DNA from: Pseudomonadaceae bacterium | Lineage (GTDB): Bacteria > Pseudomonadota > Gammaproteobacteria > Pseudomonadales > Pseudomonadaceae | Assembly (NCBI GenBank): GCA_007692485.1 | Contig: REBY01000078.1 | Span: 1-34,626 of the forward strand | Direction: 5' to 3' | Length of the DNA stretch: 34,626 nucleotides | Part shown: positions 22,515-33,520 of the stretch, piece by piece | How positions within the stretch are numbered: position 1 is the stretch's first letter | How the letters are laid out: each line of letters opens with the position of its first letter | Position numbers and translations under genes: made by a program | Notes under the pieces: generated by a model | Told to the model about the DNA's origin: nothing | Seen by the model: only the letters and a program-made list of their open reading frames with translations | Databases searched by the model: none

Positions 22515-25280
22515 CTACTGACACGCCTCACAATCCGGCTCATCAATCGAGCACACCTGCGGCTGTGGCGCCGCTACCGGGGCAGATTTTTCCGCTCCCG
22601 TGGCACCCAGCGAGCGCAGGTAGTAGGTGGTTTTCAGGCCGCGCTCCCACGCCAGCTGGTACAGCGCGTCCAGCTTTTTGCCGCTGGGTTCGGCCATATA
22701 CAGGTTAAGGCTCTGCGCCTGATCCAGCCATTTCTGCCGGCGTGCTGCGGCTTCCACCAGCCAGCGGGCATCGATTTCAAAGGCGGTAGCGTAGCGCGCC
22801 TTGAGCGCTTCCGGCATGCGGTCAATCTGCTGCACGCTGCCATCAAAGAACTTGAGATCGTTGACCATGACCTTGTCCCAGAGATCGACTTCCTTGAGGT
22901 CACGCACCAGAGACGGGTTGACCACAGTGAACTCGCCGGACAGGTTGGATTTGACGAACAGGTTCTGATACGCCGGTTCAATGGACTGCGAGACGCCGAC
23001 GATATTGGAAATAGTCGCGGTCGGTGCAATCGCCATCACATTGCTGTTGCGCATACCGTGACGAGCCACCAGTTCACGTACTGGCGCCCAATCCAGGCGG
23101 CTTTGCTGGTCGGTAACCAGCTCGCCGGGGCGGCGGTTTTCCTGCAGCAAACCAACCGAGTCGATCGGCAAGACGCCCTGCTGCCAGAGGGAACCTTCGT
23201 AACTGGCATAGGCCCCGCGTTCGGCAGCCAGTTGCGCCGAGGCGCGAATGGCGAAATAGCTCAGTTGCTCCATGCTGGTATCGGCAAACTCGACCGCTTC
23301 AGCACAGGCGTAGGGCAGGCCCAACTGGTACAGCGCATCCTGAAAGCCCATCAGGCCCAAGCCAACCGGGCGATGACGCAGATTGGAAGTGCGCGCCTGC
23401 GGCACGGCGTAGAAGTTGATGTCGATAACGTTATCCAGCATGCGTACGGCGGTATTTACGGTGCGCTCCAGGCGTTCGACATCCAGCTTGCCGTCGCGGA
23501 TGTGCGCGGCCAGGTTGACTGAGCCGAGGTTGCACACGGCAATTTCTTCAGCGCTGGTATTCAAGGTAATTTCGGTGCACAAGTTGGAACTGTGAACCAC
23601 ACCGGTGTGCTGCTGCGGTGAACGCAGGTTGCACGGATCCTTGAAGGTGATCCAGGGGTGACCGGTTTCAAACAGCACGGTCAGCATCTTGCGCCACAAC
23701 TGCTTGGCCGGAATCTGTTTGAACAGCTTGATCTTGCCTGCGGCTGCCTCGGCTTCGTAATGCTCGTAGCGAGTGCGGAAGGCGTTGCCGTAGAGGTCAT
23801 GCAGGTCTGGCGCGTCGCTCGGCGAAAACAGGGTCCATACGTCGTCATCCCGCACCCGTTCCAGCAGCAGATCGGGCACCCAGTTGGCCGTGTTCATGTC
23901 ATGCGTGCGGCGACGTTCGTCACCGGTGTTTTTGCGCAGCTCGAGGAACTCCTCGATATCCATGTGCCAACTTTCCAGATAGGCACACACGGCGCCCTTG
24001 CGCTTGCCACCCTGGTTCACGGCCACGGCGGTATCGTTAACCACTTTGAGGAAAGGTACGACACCCTGGCTCTGACCGTTGGTGCCTTTGATGTGCGACC
24101 CCAGGGCACGTACCGGGGTCCAGTCGTTACCCAGACCGCCGGCCCACTTCGACAGCAAGGCATTGTCCTTGATCGCGCCGTAAATACCTTCCAGGTCATC
24201 CTGTACGGTGGTCAGGTAGCAAGAAGACAACTGCGAATGACGCGTACCGCTGTTGAACAGGGTCGGCGTCGACGCCATGTAATCAAAGCTCGACAGCAGG
24301 TTATAAAACTCGACGGCCCGCGCATTCGGATCATCCTCACGCAGTGACAGGCCCATAGCCACCCGCATAAAGAACACCTGCGGCAGCTCCAGACGCGCCT
24401 CTTTCCAGTGCAGGAAATAGCGATCATACAGGGTCTGCAAGCCAAGGAAGCCAAACTGCAAGTCGCGCTCAGGCCGCAGCGCCTCGGCCAGACGCGGCAG
24501 ATCAAAGCTGGACATGGCTTCATCAAGCAGCTCGTAGCCGATACCCAGATCGACAAAGGAAGACAATGCTTGGGGATAGAGCTCAGCCAGGCTCTGGTTC
24601 TGCGGCAAGCCGAGCGCCAGCGCAGCTTCCAGACGCAGCTGCTCGAGCAACAAGCGCGCCGTGACCTGGCTGTAATCCGGCTCCTGCTCAATGCGGCTGC
24701 GCGCGGTCATGATCAGCGCTTCCAACACCTCGGTTTCTTCAATACCGTCATACAGGTTACGCAGCGCATCCTCGAGCAGCGAGGCGCAATCAATGCCCTG
24801 CAGCCCGGTGGCGGCTTGCTCGACCTGGAGCTTCATCAACCCGAGGTCAAGTGGCGCCGAGCTGCCATCAGCCTTTTTCACCGTCAGATGCGGGTGCGCT
24901 TCCATCGGCGCATCTACTGCGCGCTTGCGCGACTGCTCTTCACGGTAAAGCACATAGGCGCGGGCTACTTTTTGCTCACCCGCGCGCATCAGGGCCAGTT
25001 CAACCTGGTCTTGGATATCTTCGATATGCACTTTGCCGCCCGCCTGCAAGCGTCGGCCAATCGCCTGGACGACCTGCTCGGTCACCTCGCGCACAGCCGT
25101 ATTCAGCGCCACCGACCCTGCGGCCTGATCGCCCTGGACGGCAAGAAAGGCTTTGGTCACGGCGACACTGATTTTGGATGCATTGAACCCCACCAGGGTG
25201 CCATTGCGTTTGATCACTTGCAGGGTATGGGTTTCGGCTGCGGCAGAGGGTTGCTCGGCGGCGAGAGCGGAAGCAGACAT
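22515..25280 (-). CDS. nrdA: ribonucleotide reductase class Ia, alpha subunit
   Basis: A 921-residue protein from the ATG at 25280 (AGGAAAA site upstream); in-frame starts at 25313 (ATG) and 25376 (GTG) are alternatives. It is longer than E. coli NrdA (761 aa) because of extra N-terminal sequence: an ATP-cone (QVIKRNGTLVGFNASKISVAVTKAFL) and a second, degenerate cone-like stretch (about 130-230), as in P. aeruginosa NrdA. The active-site cysteine is in SSCYLTT, the conserved NLCTEI/NLGSVNLAA region and the C-terminal redox pair CEACQ are present. It reduces NDPs to dNDPs with NrdB and thioredoxin/glutaredoxin. Regulation is visible in the leader: promoter, two NrdR boxes and a cobalamin riboswitch. 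Confidence 0.95.
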   Translation of the reverse strand: MSASALAAEQPSAAAETHTLQVIKRNGTLVGFNASKISVAVTKAFLAVQGDQAAGSVALNTAVREVTEQVVQAIGRRLQAGGKVHIEDIQDQVELALMRAGEQKVARAYVLYREEQSRKRAVDAPMEAHPHLTVKKADGSSAPLDLGLMKLQVEQAATGLQGIDCASLLEDALRNLYDGIEETEVLEALIMTARSRIEQEPDYSQVTARLLLEQLRLEAALALGLPQNQSLAELYPQALSSFVDLGIGYELLDEAMSSFDLPRLAEALRPERDLQFGFLGLQTLYDRYFLHWKEARLELPQVFFMRVAMGLSLREDDPNARAVEFYNLLSSFDYMASTPTLFNSGTRHSQLSSCYLTTVQDDLEGIYGAIKDNALLSKWAGGLGNDWTPVRALGSHIKGTNGQSQGVVPFLKVVNDTAVAVNQGGKRKGAVCAYLESWHMDIEEFLELRKNTGDERRRTHDMNTANWVPDLLLERVRDDDVWTLFSPSDAPDLHDLYGNAFRTRYEHYEAEAAAGKIKLFKQIPAKQLWRKMLTVLFETGHPWITFKDPCNLRSPQQHTGVVHSSNLCTEITLNTSAEEIAVCNLGSVNLAAHIRDGKLDVERLERTVNTAVRMLDNVIDINFYAVPQARTSNLRHRPVGLGLMGFQDALYQLGLPYACAEAVEFADTSMEQLSYFAIRASAQLAAERGAYASYEGSLWQQGVLPIDSVGLLQENRRPGELVTDQQSRLDWAPVRELVARHGMRNSNVMAIAPTATISNIVGVSQSIEPAYQNLFVKSNLSGEFTVVNPSLVRDLKEVDLWDKVMVNDLKFFDGSVQQIDRMPEALKARYATAFEIDARWLVEAAARRQKWLDQAQSLNLYMAEPSGKKLDALYQLAWERGLKTTYYLRSLGATGAEKSAPVAAPQPQVCSIDEPDCEACQ

Positions 25281-25420
25281 GGTAATTTTTCCTGTATACG
25301 CGTTGATTTCCATTGCCTTCGCGTAAACAGGTGCGCACCCGGGCACGATCCGGCCGGGAGACTCACGCCTGCTCACCTTGAATCGCGAAGGTGCAGTTCA
25401 GAAGCCGTAGCTCCTCCTCC

Positions 25421-25565
25421 TGGCAGGTCTTCGGACTCAGGGGCGTGAATCAATGATTCGGCCTTGTGTGGCGACTTCCCGGCATCAGCCAGTGTCAACC
25501 TGCCACACTTGTTCCCCTATACCGCTGCGCGTCAGTTCCGGATTCTAACCGGATTCCCTCTACCA
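25421..25565 (-). ncRNA. cobalamin riboswitch in the nrdA leader
   Basis: On the minus strand the leader has the conserved order GGGAATCCGGT, CCGGAACTGACGCGCAGCGG, GACACTGGCTGATGCC (B12-box-like), GGGAAGTCG and AGTCCGAAGACCTGCCA. The closing stem P1 pairs TGGTAG with CTGCCA. This is the adenosylcobalamin riboswitch pattern. It ends about 140 nt before the nrdA start, with AGGAGGAGGAG right after P1. High B12 would be expected to reduce NrdAB, as described for class Ia reductases in organisms that also have a B12-dependent enzyme. Confidence 0.92.
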
Positions 25566-25580
25566 CCTGATCAGCGATTG

Positions 25581-25596
25581 ATCACTATATGTGGTA
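25581..25596. promoter_or_regulatory. NrdR box 1
   Basis: ATCACTATATGTGGTA resembles the 16-bp palindromic NrdR box (ACACTATATATAGTGT type). It lies 16 bp from box 2, so the start-to-start distance is 32 bp (three helical turns), the usual NrdR spacing. It is downstream of the predicted start of the nrdA transcript. Confidence 0.85.
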
Positions 25597-25612
25597 GATA
25601 ACCAAGATTGAA

Positions 25613-25628
25613 ATCACTATATACAGAT
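25613..25628. promoter_or_regulatory. NrdR box 2
   Basis: ATCACTATATACAGAT, the second NrdR-like box. It overlaps the predicted -10 element of nrdA (complement of 25616-25621), so NrdR bound to the pair would block RNA polymerase when dATP/ATP levels are high. Confidence 0.85.
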
Positions 25629-25644
25629 AAAACGTCAGATACAA
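25616..25644 (-). promoter_or_regulatory. predicted nrdA promoter
   Basis: On the minus strand TTGTAT (complement of 25639-25644), a 17-bp spacer, and TATAGT (complement of 25616-25621). Both hexamers are near sigma-70 consensus and the -10 sits inside NrdR box 2. The transcript would begin near 25609 and include box 1 and the riboswitch. Confidence 0.65.
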
Positions 25645-25699
25645 GCCACCAAGGGCCCGTCATATGCAAAGTTTTTCTTGCCCGCAAACAGGGCGCTCT

Positions 25700-26764
25700 T
25701 CAGCCCGCGCGACGCATCAGCCAGCCGCCCATCAGCAACAGGCCAATGATCGGAGCCAGCACGGCAATCAAGGGTGAAAAGCCGAATACCAGGCTGGACG
25801 GCCCCAGCAGGTCCTGCAGTATCTGGAAGCTGAAGCCGACCAGCACACCGGTAAATACCCGCTGACCCAAAGTGACCGAACGCAAGGGCCCGAAGATGAA
25901 TGATATGGCGACAAACACCAGTGCGATGGTAGCTAACGGTTGGAACAGCTTCTTCCAGAAAGCCAGCCAGTACAGGCTGTTATTCAGCCCCTGCTCGGCC
26001 AGATACTGCTGATATTCCCAGAGACCACTCATCGGCAGTACATCCGGATCCAGCATGACGACACGCAACAGCTCCGGCGTGAGTTCCAGGCCCCAGGTCT
26101 GCTCAGAGGCACTGGCGGTTTCGGTGCGCCCATCGGGCTGGAACAGGGTGCTGTCGACATCTTCCACCCGCCAGCCGTCCGTTTGTACGGTCGCACGGCG
26201 GGCAAAACTGGTCTCGAGCAAATCACGCTGATCATTGAAACGGTAACGGGTTACCCCATGTAATACGCCGTTGGGTTGCACCGCATTGATGTGGATAAAG
26301 TCGTCACCCTCGCGGTGCCACAACCCGCGCGAGGAGCTCACCGCCTCGCCACTGCTTTGCGCTACGGCGCGGCGGCTTTCGGCGAGGTTTTCGCTAGCGG
26401 GGGCGACATACTCGCCGATCAGCACGCCAGCCAACATCAATACCAACAGCGGTTTCATCACAGCAGCGATAATCCGCGCCAACGAGACGCCGGCAGCACG
26501 CATTACGGTCAACTCGGAATTACTCGCCAGCGTGCCCAAACCAACCAGGCAACCGATCAGGGCAGCCAAGGGCAGCATGTCGTAGAAACGCCGGGGAGCA
26601 GTGAGAAACACATAACCCAGTGCCTGCATGACACCGTAACTGCCCTGCAGGTCGTCCAGCTCATTGATAAAGGCAAAGAGCACATCCAGCCCAAGAATGA
26701 TCAGCGCCACCACCAGGATACTGAACAGCACGGCACTGCCGATATAGCGATCAAGCCGGCGCAT
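25700..26764 (-). CDS. lptG: LPS export permease LptG
   Basis: A 354-residue membrane protein from the ATG at 26764 (GGAGGAGG site upstream). It starts MRRLDRYIGSAVLFSILVVALI, has three N-terminal membrane segments, a periplasmic beta-jellyroll (about 100-265) and three C-terminal membrane segments ending ILAPIIGLLLMGGWLMRR. LptG with LptF and the ATPase LptB moves lipopolysaccharide from the inner membrane to the Lpt bridge. It overlaps lptF by 14 bp, in the usual order lptF-lptG. Length matches the family (about 350-360). lptG lies just upstream of the nrdA promoter. Confidence 0.95.
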   Translation of the reverse strand: MRRLDRYIGSAVLFSILVVALIILGLDVLFAFINELDDLQGSYGVMQALGYVFLTAPRRFYDMLPLAALIGCLVGLGTLASNSELTVMRAAGVSLARIIAAVMKPLLVLMLAGVLIGEYVAPASENLAESRRAVAQSSGEAVSSSRGLWHREGDDFIHINAVQPNGVLHGVTRYRFNDQRDLLETSFARRATVQTDGWRVEDVDSTLFQPDGRTETASASEQTWGLELTPELLRVVMLDPDVLPMSGLWEYQQYLAEQGLNNSLYWLAFWKKLFQPLATIALVFVAISFIFGPLRSVTLGQRVFTGVLVGFSFQILQDLLGPSSLVFGFSPLIAVLAPIIGLLLMGGWLMRRAG

Positions 26765-27857
26765 GGCTGACCTCCTCCCGGGCACGGGGCACCCAAAGGG
26801 CGTTGCGATTGAGCACCAGCCCAACGCTAAAGAACAGCACATGCACCCACCACAAGCCAATCCAGGCCGGGGTGCGACCCTCCTCCATCCAGCTGCGCGC
26901 GGTAATCAGCAGCGCCAGGTAGCTCATATACAACAAAATAGCCGGCAGCAGCTTGAGATAACGGCCCTGACGCGGATTGACCCTTGCCAGCGGCACGGCA
27001 AAGAAGGCGACGATAGGTACCAACAAGGGAATCGCGATACGCCACTGCAACTCGGCCTGCAACCGGACATCACCACTACCGAACAAACTCAAGGTCGGCA
27101 GAGCTTCGCGGTCAGTGACTTCAGTAACGATTTCCGGACGCGGCAGCAGAACACCGTAGCTCTGATAACCAATGGTACGGAAATCAGCGGCACCCGGGCG
27201 GCCGTCATAGCGGTAGCCATCGAACAGCACCAGATAACGACTACCATCCGGATTCATTTGCTGCCGGCCGGACTCAGCGACCAATACCCCAATGCGCGCA
27301 TCTGCTCCCGTGCCCTGGCGCTCGGCAATAAATACATCGCGCAGCTCGGTACGGTCATCACTGAGCCCGCCAGCATAGGTAACCCTCTGGGCAGATCTAC
27401 CGATCGACTGAAAGCGGCCAGCGGCCAGGGTATCGAACTCGGTCAAGGCATCCTGTTCGTTAAACACTTGCTGGGTTTTCAGCACCCCGGCCGGTGCCAA
27501 CACGAAACTGAGTGCGCCAACACACAGCATGACCAGTACGGCTGCACCTTGGGTGTAGAGCAGGATTTTACGCTCACTGATGCCGGTAGCTGACAGTACT
27601 GTCATTTCACTGTCCAGATGCATACGCCCATAGGCCAGCAAGATGCCGATAAACATACCCAGCGGCAGGATCAGCACCAGAAAGTCAGGCAGTCGATAAC
27701 CCATGATCAGAAACAGGATGCCGGCATCGAGTTGGCCAGCTGCTGCCTGGGCCAGATACTTGATAAAGCGCCCACTCATGATAATCAGCAGCAGGATCCC
27801 ACTGACAGCGAGCAGGGTTTGCAGGATTTCGCGGTTCAGGTAGCGAAAAACAATCAC
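26751..27857 (-). CDS. lptF: LPS export permease LptF
   Basis: A 368-residue membrane protein starting at GTG (27857) with AAGGATC upstream. It begins MIVFRYLNREILQTLLAVSG, has three N-terminal and three C-terminal membrane segments, and a periplasmic jellyroll between. It pairs with LptG in the LPS transporter. It is divergent from pepA, as in Pseudomonas. The leader carries a 9-bp inverted repeat (27876-27884 and 27916-27924). Confidence 0.95.
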   Translation of the reverse strand: MIVFRYLNREILQTLLAVSGILLLIIMSGRFIKYLAQAAAGQLDAGILFLIMGYRLPDFLVLILPLGMFIGILLAYGRMHLDSEMTVLSATGISERKILLYTQGAAVLVMLCVGALSFVLAPAGVLKTQQVFNEQDALTEFDTLAAGRFQSIGRSAQRVTYAGGLSDDRTELRDVFIAERQGTGADARIGVLVAESGRQQMNPDGSRYLVLFDGYRYDGRPGAADFRTIGYQSYGVLLPRPEIVTEVTDREALPTLSLFGSGDVRLQAELQWRIAIPLLVPIVAFFAVPLARVNPRQGRYLKLLPAILLYMSYLALLITARSWMEEGRTPAWIGLWWVHVLFFSVGLVLNRNALWVPRAREEVSHAPA

Positions 27858-27875
27858 GATCGGATCCTTGGCTCA

Positions 27876-27924
27876 AGCGGTGGTAATAGGCCAGAATGCT
27901 GACATGACCGGAGAGACCACCGCT
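27876..27924 (-). other. 9-bp inverted repeat in the lptF leader
   Basis: AGCGGTGGT (27876-27884) and ACCACCGCT (27916-27924) are perfectly complementary, 31 bp apart. It lies between the lptF start and the lptF-pepA divergent promoter region. It may be a leader stem or an operator; nothing in it identifies which. Confidence 0.35.
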
Positions 27925-27958
27925 GCTGGAAAGGTTTTTCTACAGATTTTGTCGATAG

Positions 27959-29521
<1,563 letters not shown>

Positions 29522-29527
29522 TCAAGC

Positions 29528-29592
29528 AGCGGCAAGCTATAAGCAGCCCGCGCGAAGTGCTGTATTGTAGTTCCTGCTTGTAGCTTGCCGCT
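29528..29592. repeat. AAGC-rich inverted repeat before holC
   Basis: The 18-nt arms 29528-29545 and 29575-29592 pair with one mismatch (AGCGGCAAGCTA core). It begins seven bases after the pepA stop and ends 20 bases before the holC start. The core is shared with the pair at 5513-5594. It may separate transcription of pepA from holC or be a transcript-stabilising hairpin. Confidence 0.6.
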
Positions 29593-29611
29593 TATCGCTT
29601 GGAGCTTTTTC

Positions 29612-30043
29612 GTGACGCGTATTGATTTCTACCTGCTATCCAGTGCCGCTCCTGCGGTCCGCCTGGATTATGCCTGTCGTCTGGCTTACAAAGCCTGGAC
29701 CAAGGGGCATCAGGTGTACCTGCATTGCAGTGATGACGATCAAGTGATGGCTGTGGATGAGCAGCTCTGGCGTTTTCGCCCCGATGCCTTTCTGCCGCAT
29801 GGCAGCGACGCACAGGATGCGCGTAATCCGGTAATCTGCAGTTGCGCTGACGATCCAGGCCCACAGCATGATTTGCTGATCAACCTGAGTGACCAGCAGC
29901 CGGCATTTTTCAGCCGCTTTCGTCGTCTGGCGGAAATCGTCATCGAGCATGATCCGGTTCGCCTGCCAGCGCGGGAACGTTTTCGCTTTTACCGCGATAA
30001 GGGCTATGCTTTGCAGACTCACCCGATCCAGACGGTGGAATGA
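29612..30043 (+). CDS. holC: DNA polymerase III chi subunit
   Basis: A 143-residue protein from the GTG at 29612, preceded by GGAG; it starts MTRIDFYLLSSAAPAVRLDYACRLAYKAW, the typical HolC start, and contains RFRPDAFLPHG, CSCADDPGPQHDLLINLS and an EHDPVRLPARERFRFYRDKGY tail. Chi binds single-strand binding protein and psi in the clamp loader of the replicative polymerase. It lies between pepA and a conserved small gene before valS, the conserved Pseudomonas order. Confidence 0.93.
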   Translation: MTRIDFYLLSSAAPAVRLDYACRLAYKAWTKGHQVYLHCSDDDQVMAVDEQLWRFRPDAFLPHGSDAQDARNPVICSCADDPGPQHDLLINLSDQQPAFFSRFRRLAEIVIEHDPVRLPARERFRFYRDKGYALQTHPIQTVE

Positions 30044-30046
30044 ATC

Positions 30047-30550
30047 ATGGCAGAGCGCGATCGTTCAGCACCCTCTAAACTGCTGCAAGACCTCGAGTCC
30101 ATCCGCAATTTGCTGGATGAGGACCCGCACGCCGACGTGCCACCGCCGAACACCACCCCCTATGCACCACTGACGCCCAGAACTCCAGACTCAGTATCTG
30201 AAGCCCAACTGGACATCCCACTACTGCAAGATATTGTCGATGAGCACCCTGCTCCGGCGCCTGGCGCCGACGGCAAACCGCACAACCCCTTCCTGCCCTA
30301 CGACTCACTGGCCAAGCTGGCCGCCGAACGGCAGCAACTGGATCGCTTGCTCGGTCCGCAACTGGAAAGCCTCGCCAGCAAAACCGATGCCGAGCAACTG
30401 CGGCTGCACAACCGACTGCACACCGAAGCCCAGTTGATCATGCAAGACCTGCTCAACGAGATGCTGCCCAGCCTCGAAGAAGAGCTGCAACGTCGGTTGA
30501 AAAAACGTCTGGAACAGGTCATTCGCGAACACCTGCAACAAAGCCGCTGA
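30047..30550 (+). CDS. conserved hypothetical protein between holC and valS
   Basis: A 167-residue protein starting three bases after the holC stop, so probably translated with it. The N-terminal two thirds are rich in Pro, Asp and Leu with no clear fold; the C-terminal half (about 85-167) is a long charged amphipathic helix pair (EAQLIMQDLLNEMLPSLEEEL, then RRLKKRLEQVIREHL) suggesting coiled coil. Similar proteins sit at this position in Pseudomonas and are sometimes mislabelled DNA polymerase III chi. There is no recognisable domain or catalytic motif, and no function is proposed. Confidence 0.82.
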   Translation: MAERDRSAPSKLLQDLESIRNLLDEDPHADVPPPNTTPYAPLTPRTPDSVSEAQLDIPLLQDIVDEHPAPAPGADGKPHNPFLPYDSLAKLAAERQQLDRLLGPQLESLASKTDAEQLRLHNRLHTEAQLIMQDLLNEMLPSLEEELQRRLKKRLEQVIREHLQQSR

Positions 30551-30581
30551 GACAGCGGGTGCCGGCGGGCCTTCAGCCCGT

Positions 30582-30587
30582 TATAAT
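30582..30587 (+). promoter_or_regulatory. possible valS -10 element
   Basis: TATAAT, a perfect -10 hexamer, 67 bp before the valS start. The hexamer 17 bp upstream does not resemble TTGACA, so the promoter, if real, is of the extended or weak -35 type. It lies after a short CGGGC/GCCCG hairpin. Confidence 0.45.
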
Positions 30588-30654
30588 GGCCGTTTTTCTG
30601 CGATAATCGTCGCCCGGCATTTGCCGCCCGATCAACCGGACAGCCAGAGCACCC

Positions 30655-33504
30655 ATGGACAAGACCTATCAGCCCCACGCGATTGAAACTTCCTGGTACC
30701 AGAACTGGGAGCAGAACAACTATTTTGCTCCCCAGGGTTCTGGCGCGTCCTACACCATTGCCCTGCCGCCCCCCAATGTGACCGGCAGCCTGCACATGGG
30801 CCATGGTTTCAATAACGCCATCATGGACGCGCTGATCCGCTTTCGCCGTATGCAGGGCCGCAATACACTGTGGCAGCCAGGTACCGACCACGCCGGTATC
30901 GCCACCCAGATGGTGGTCGAGCGTCAGCTGGGTGCTCAAGGTGTCAGCCGCCATGATCTGGGCCGCGACAAGTTTCTGGAGAAAGTCTGGGAATGGAAGG
31001 AAGAGTCCGGCGGCACCATCACCCGGCAGATCCGCCGTCTGGGCAGCTCAGTAGACTGGAGCCGCGAACGCTTCACCATGGATGACGGCCTCTCCGAAGC
31101 GGTCAAAGAAGCCTTTGTCCGCTTGCATGAAGACGGCCTGATCTACCGTGGCAAGCGCCTGGTCAACTGGGATCCCAAGCTGCACACGGCGATTTCCGAC
31201 CTGGAAGTGGAAAATCACGACGAGACAGGTTCGCTGTGGAACCTGCGCTACCCCCTGGCTGACGGCGCAACAACCGCCGAGGGCAAGAATTACCTGGTCG
31301 TGGCCACCACCCGCCCGGAAACCATGCTGGGTGACAGCGCCGTGGCGGTAAATCCGCAAGACGAGCGCTATCAAGCGCTGATTGGCAAGTTCGTCGAACT
31401 GCCGCTGGTGGGGCGCCGCATCCCGATCGTCGGTGATGACTACTGTGATCCGGAGTTCGGTACTGGTTGCGTGAAGATCACCCCCGCCCATGATTTCAAT
31501 GACTATGAGGTCGGCAAGCGCCATGCCCTGCCCTTGATCAATGTTCTCGACCAGAATGCCGCCGTACTGACCAGCGCCCAGGTCTTCCATATCGATGGCA
31601 GCGTCGACAGTGACTATGATGCCAACCTGCCGGCCGCCTATGCAGGCCTTGACCGCTTTGAGGCGCGCAAACAGATCGTTGCCGACTTTGACGCCGCTGG
31701 CCTGCTGGAAAAAATCGAGCCACATGCGCTCAAGGTGCCCAAGGGCGATCGTTCCGGTGTGGTGATCGAGCCCTGGCTGACCGACCAGTGGTACGTATCG
31801 ACCAAGCCGCTGGCCGAACAGGCGATTGCCGCGGTGGAAGATGGCCGCATCCAGTTCGTGCCCAAGCAGTACGAAAACATGTACTTCTCCTGGATGCGTG
31901 ACATCCAGGACTGGTGTATCTCACGCCAGCTGTGGTGGGGGCATCGTATACCAGCCTGGTATGACGAAGCCGGCAACGTCTATGTCGGCCGCGACGAAGC
32001 GGAAGTACGCGCCAAGCATAATCTTGGTGACGCGCCGCTGCACCAGGATGACGACGTACTGGATACCTGGTTCAGCTCCGGCCTGTGGACCTTCTCTACC
32101 CTCGGCTGGCCGGAACAAACCGAGGCGCTGAAGACGTTCCACCCGACCGATGTACTGGTCACTGGCTTTGACATCATCTTCTTCTGGGTCGCGCGCATGA
32201 TCATGCTGACCATGCACCTGATGAAGCATGATGACGGCACCGCGCAGGTCCCCTTCAAGACAGTCTATGTGCATGGTCTGGTGCGCGATGGTCAGGGGCA
32301 GAAGATGTCCAAGTCCAAGGGCAACGTGATTGATCCGCTGGACATCATTGATGGCATTGATCTGGAAGCGCTGGTGACCAAGCGCACCAGCGGCATGATG
32401 CAGCCAAAGCTGGCCGAGAAGATCGAAAAGCAGACCCGCGCGGAATTCCCGGACGGCATTGCCGCCTACGGCACCGACGCCCTGCGCTTCACCAACTGCT
32501 CGCTGGCCTCCACTGGCCGCGACATCAAGTTCGACATGGGCCGTGTCGAGGGTTACCGCAACTTCTGCAACAAGCTGTGGAACGCTGCCAACTTCGTGAC
32601 CGAGAATACCGACGTTTTCGATACCGGCGTCAATGGCGAGCCAGTGGAACTCTCCGCAGTCGACCGCTGGATCATCTCCGCGCTGCAGCGTACCGAGCAG
32701 GAAGTGACTCGCCAGTTGGAGGCCTTCCGCTTCGATCTGGCCACCCAGGCGCTGTACGAGTTCGTCTGGGACGAGTACTGCGCCTGGTATCTGGAACTGG
32801 TCAAGCCGGTGCTCTGGGATGAAAACGCGCCCATCGAGCGCCAACGCGGCACCCGCCGCACCCTGGTGCGCGTACTGGAAACCATCCTGCGCCTGGCGCA
32901 TCCCTTCATGCCCTTCATCACCGAGGAAGTCTGGCAGCGCATCAAGGCCCAGGCTGGCAAGCAGGGCGATACCATCATGCTCCAGCCCTGGCCAGTGGCC
33001 AATGAAGAGCGCATCGACCCGGCCGCCGAGGCGGACATCGAATGGGTCAAGGCGCTGATGCTGGGTGTGCGGCAGATTCGCGGCGAAATGAAGATTTCCA
33101 TGGCCAAGCGCATCGACATCATTGTCGACAACGCCAAGGCCGAGGATCTGCGCCGATTGACCGACTTCGAGCCGCTGCTGGCCAAGCTGGCCAAGCTGGA
33201 TTCGGTCAGGGTACTTGAGGCCGGGGAAGAAGCGCCGTTGTCATCCACCGCGCTGGTCGGCGAGATGGAAGTGCTGGTACCCATGGCCGGGCTGATCGAC
33301 AAGGATGCCGAACTCGCCCGCCTGGACAAGGAGATCCAGCGGCTTGAGGGCGAAGTCAAACGCATCGGCGGCAAGCTGGGCAACGCAGGCTTCGTCGACA
33401 AGGCACCGCCTGCGGTGATCGACAAGGAAAAGGCCAAGCTGGCCGAGGCCGAACAGGCCCTGGCGCAGTTCAGTGAGCAGCGCGCGCACATCGCCAGCCT
33501 CTGA
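30655..33504 (+). CDS. valS: valyl-tRNA synthetase
   Basis: A 949-residue class Ia synthetase (E. coli ValS 951 aa) from the ATG at 30655. It has the HIGH-like HMGH (47-50) after [14 protein letters not shown] (550-554) after GLVRDGQGQ, and the CP1 editing domain with [15 protein letters not shown]. The C-terminal coiled-coil arm (about 885-945, with [20 protein letters not shown]) is present. It charges tRNA-Val and hydrolyses mischarged Thr-tRNA-Val. A permease gene follows 17 bp later. Confidence 0.98.
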   Translation: MDKTYQPHAIETSWYQNWEQNNYFAPQGSGASYTIALPPPNVTGSLHMGHGFNNAIMDALIRFRRMQGRNTLWQPGTDHAGIATQMVVERQLGAQGVSRHDLGRDKFLEKVWEWKEESGGTITRQIRRLGSSVDWSRERFTMDDGLSEAVKEAFVRLHEDGLIYRGKRLVNWDPKLHTAISDLEVENHDETGSLWNLRYPLADGATTAEGKNYLVVATTRPETMLGDSAVAVNPQDERYQALIGKFVELPLVGRRIPIVGDDYCDPEFGTGCVKITPAHDFNDYEVGKRHALPLINVLDQNAAVLTSAQVFHIDGSVDSDYDANLPAAYAGLDRFEARKQIVADFDAAGLLEKIEPHALKVPKGDRSGVVIEPWLTDQWYVSTKPLAEQAIAAVEDGRIQFVPKQYENMYFSWMRDIQDWCISRQLWWGHRIPAWYDEAGNVYVGRDEAEVRAKHNLGDAPLHQDDDVLDTWFSSGLWTFSTLGWPEQTEALKTFHPTDVLVTGFDIIFFWVARMIMLTMHLMKHDDGTAQVPFKTVYVHGLVRDGQGQKMSKSKGNVIDPLDIIDGIDLEALVTKRTSGMMQPKLAEKIEKQTRAEFPDGIAAYGTDALRFTNCSLASTGRDIKFDMGRVEGYRNFCNKLWNAANFVTENTDVFDTGVNGEPVELSAVDRWIISALQRTEQEVTRQLEAFRFDLATQALYEFVWDEYCAWYLELVKPVLWDENAPIERQRGTRRTLVRVLETILRLAHPFMPFITEEVWQRIKAQAGKQGDTIMLQPWPVANEERIDPAAEADIEWVKALMLGVRQIRGEMKISMAKRIDIIVDNAKAEDLRRLTDFEPLLAKLAKLDSVRVLEAGEEAPLSSTALVGEMEVLVPMAGLIDKDAELARLDKEIQRLEGEVKRIGGKLGNAGFVDKAPPAVIDKEKAKLAEAEQALAQFSEQRAHIASL

Positions 33505-33520
33505 TGTACCTAACGACGCC

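Noticed and set aside
22512..25448. Long open frames on the plus strand opposite nrdA
   Set aside because: They mirror the strong codon bias of nrdA, have no ribosome sites or recognisable domains, and lie over a certain gene.
25421..25570. Possible tRNA or other structured RNA gene in the nrdA leader
   Set aside because: The conserved blocks are those of a cobalamin riboswitch, not of a tRNA.
31921..32901. 326-codon open frame opposite valS
   Set aside because: Shadow of valS with no independent support.
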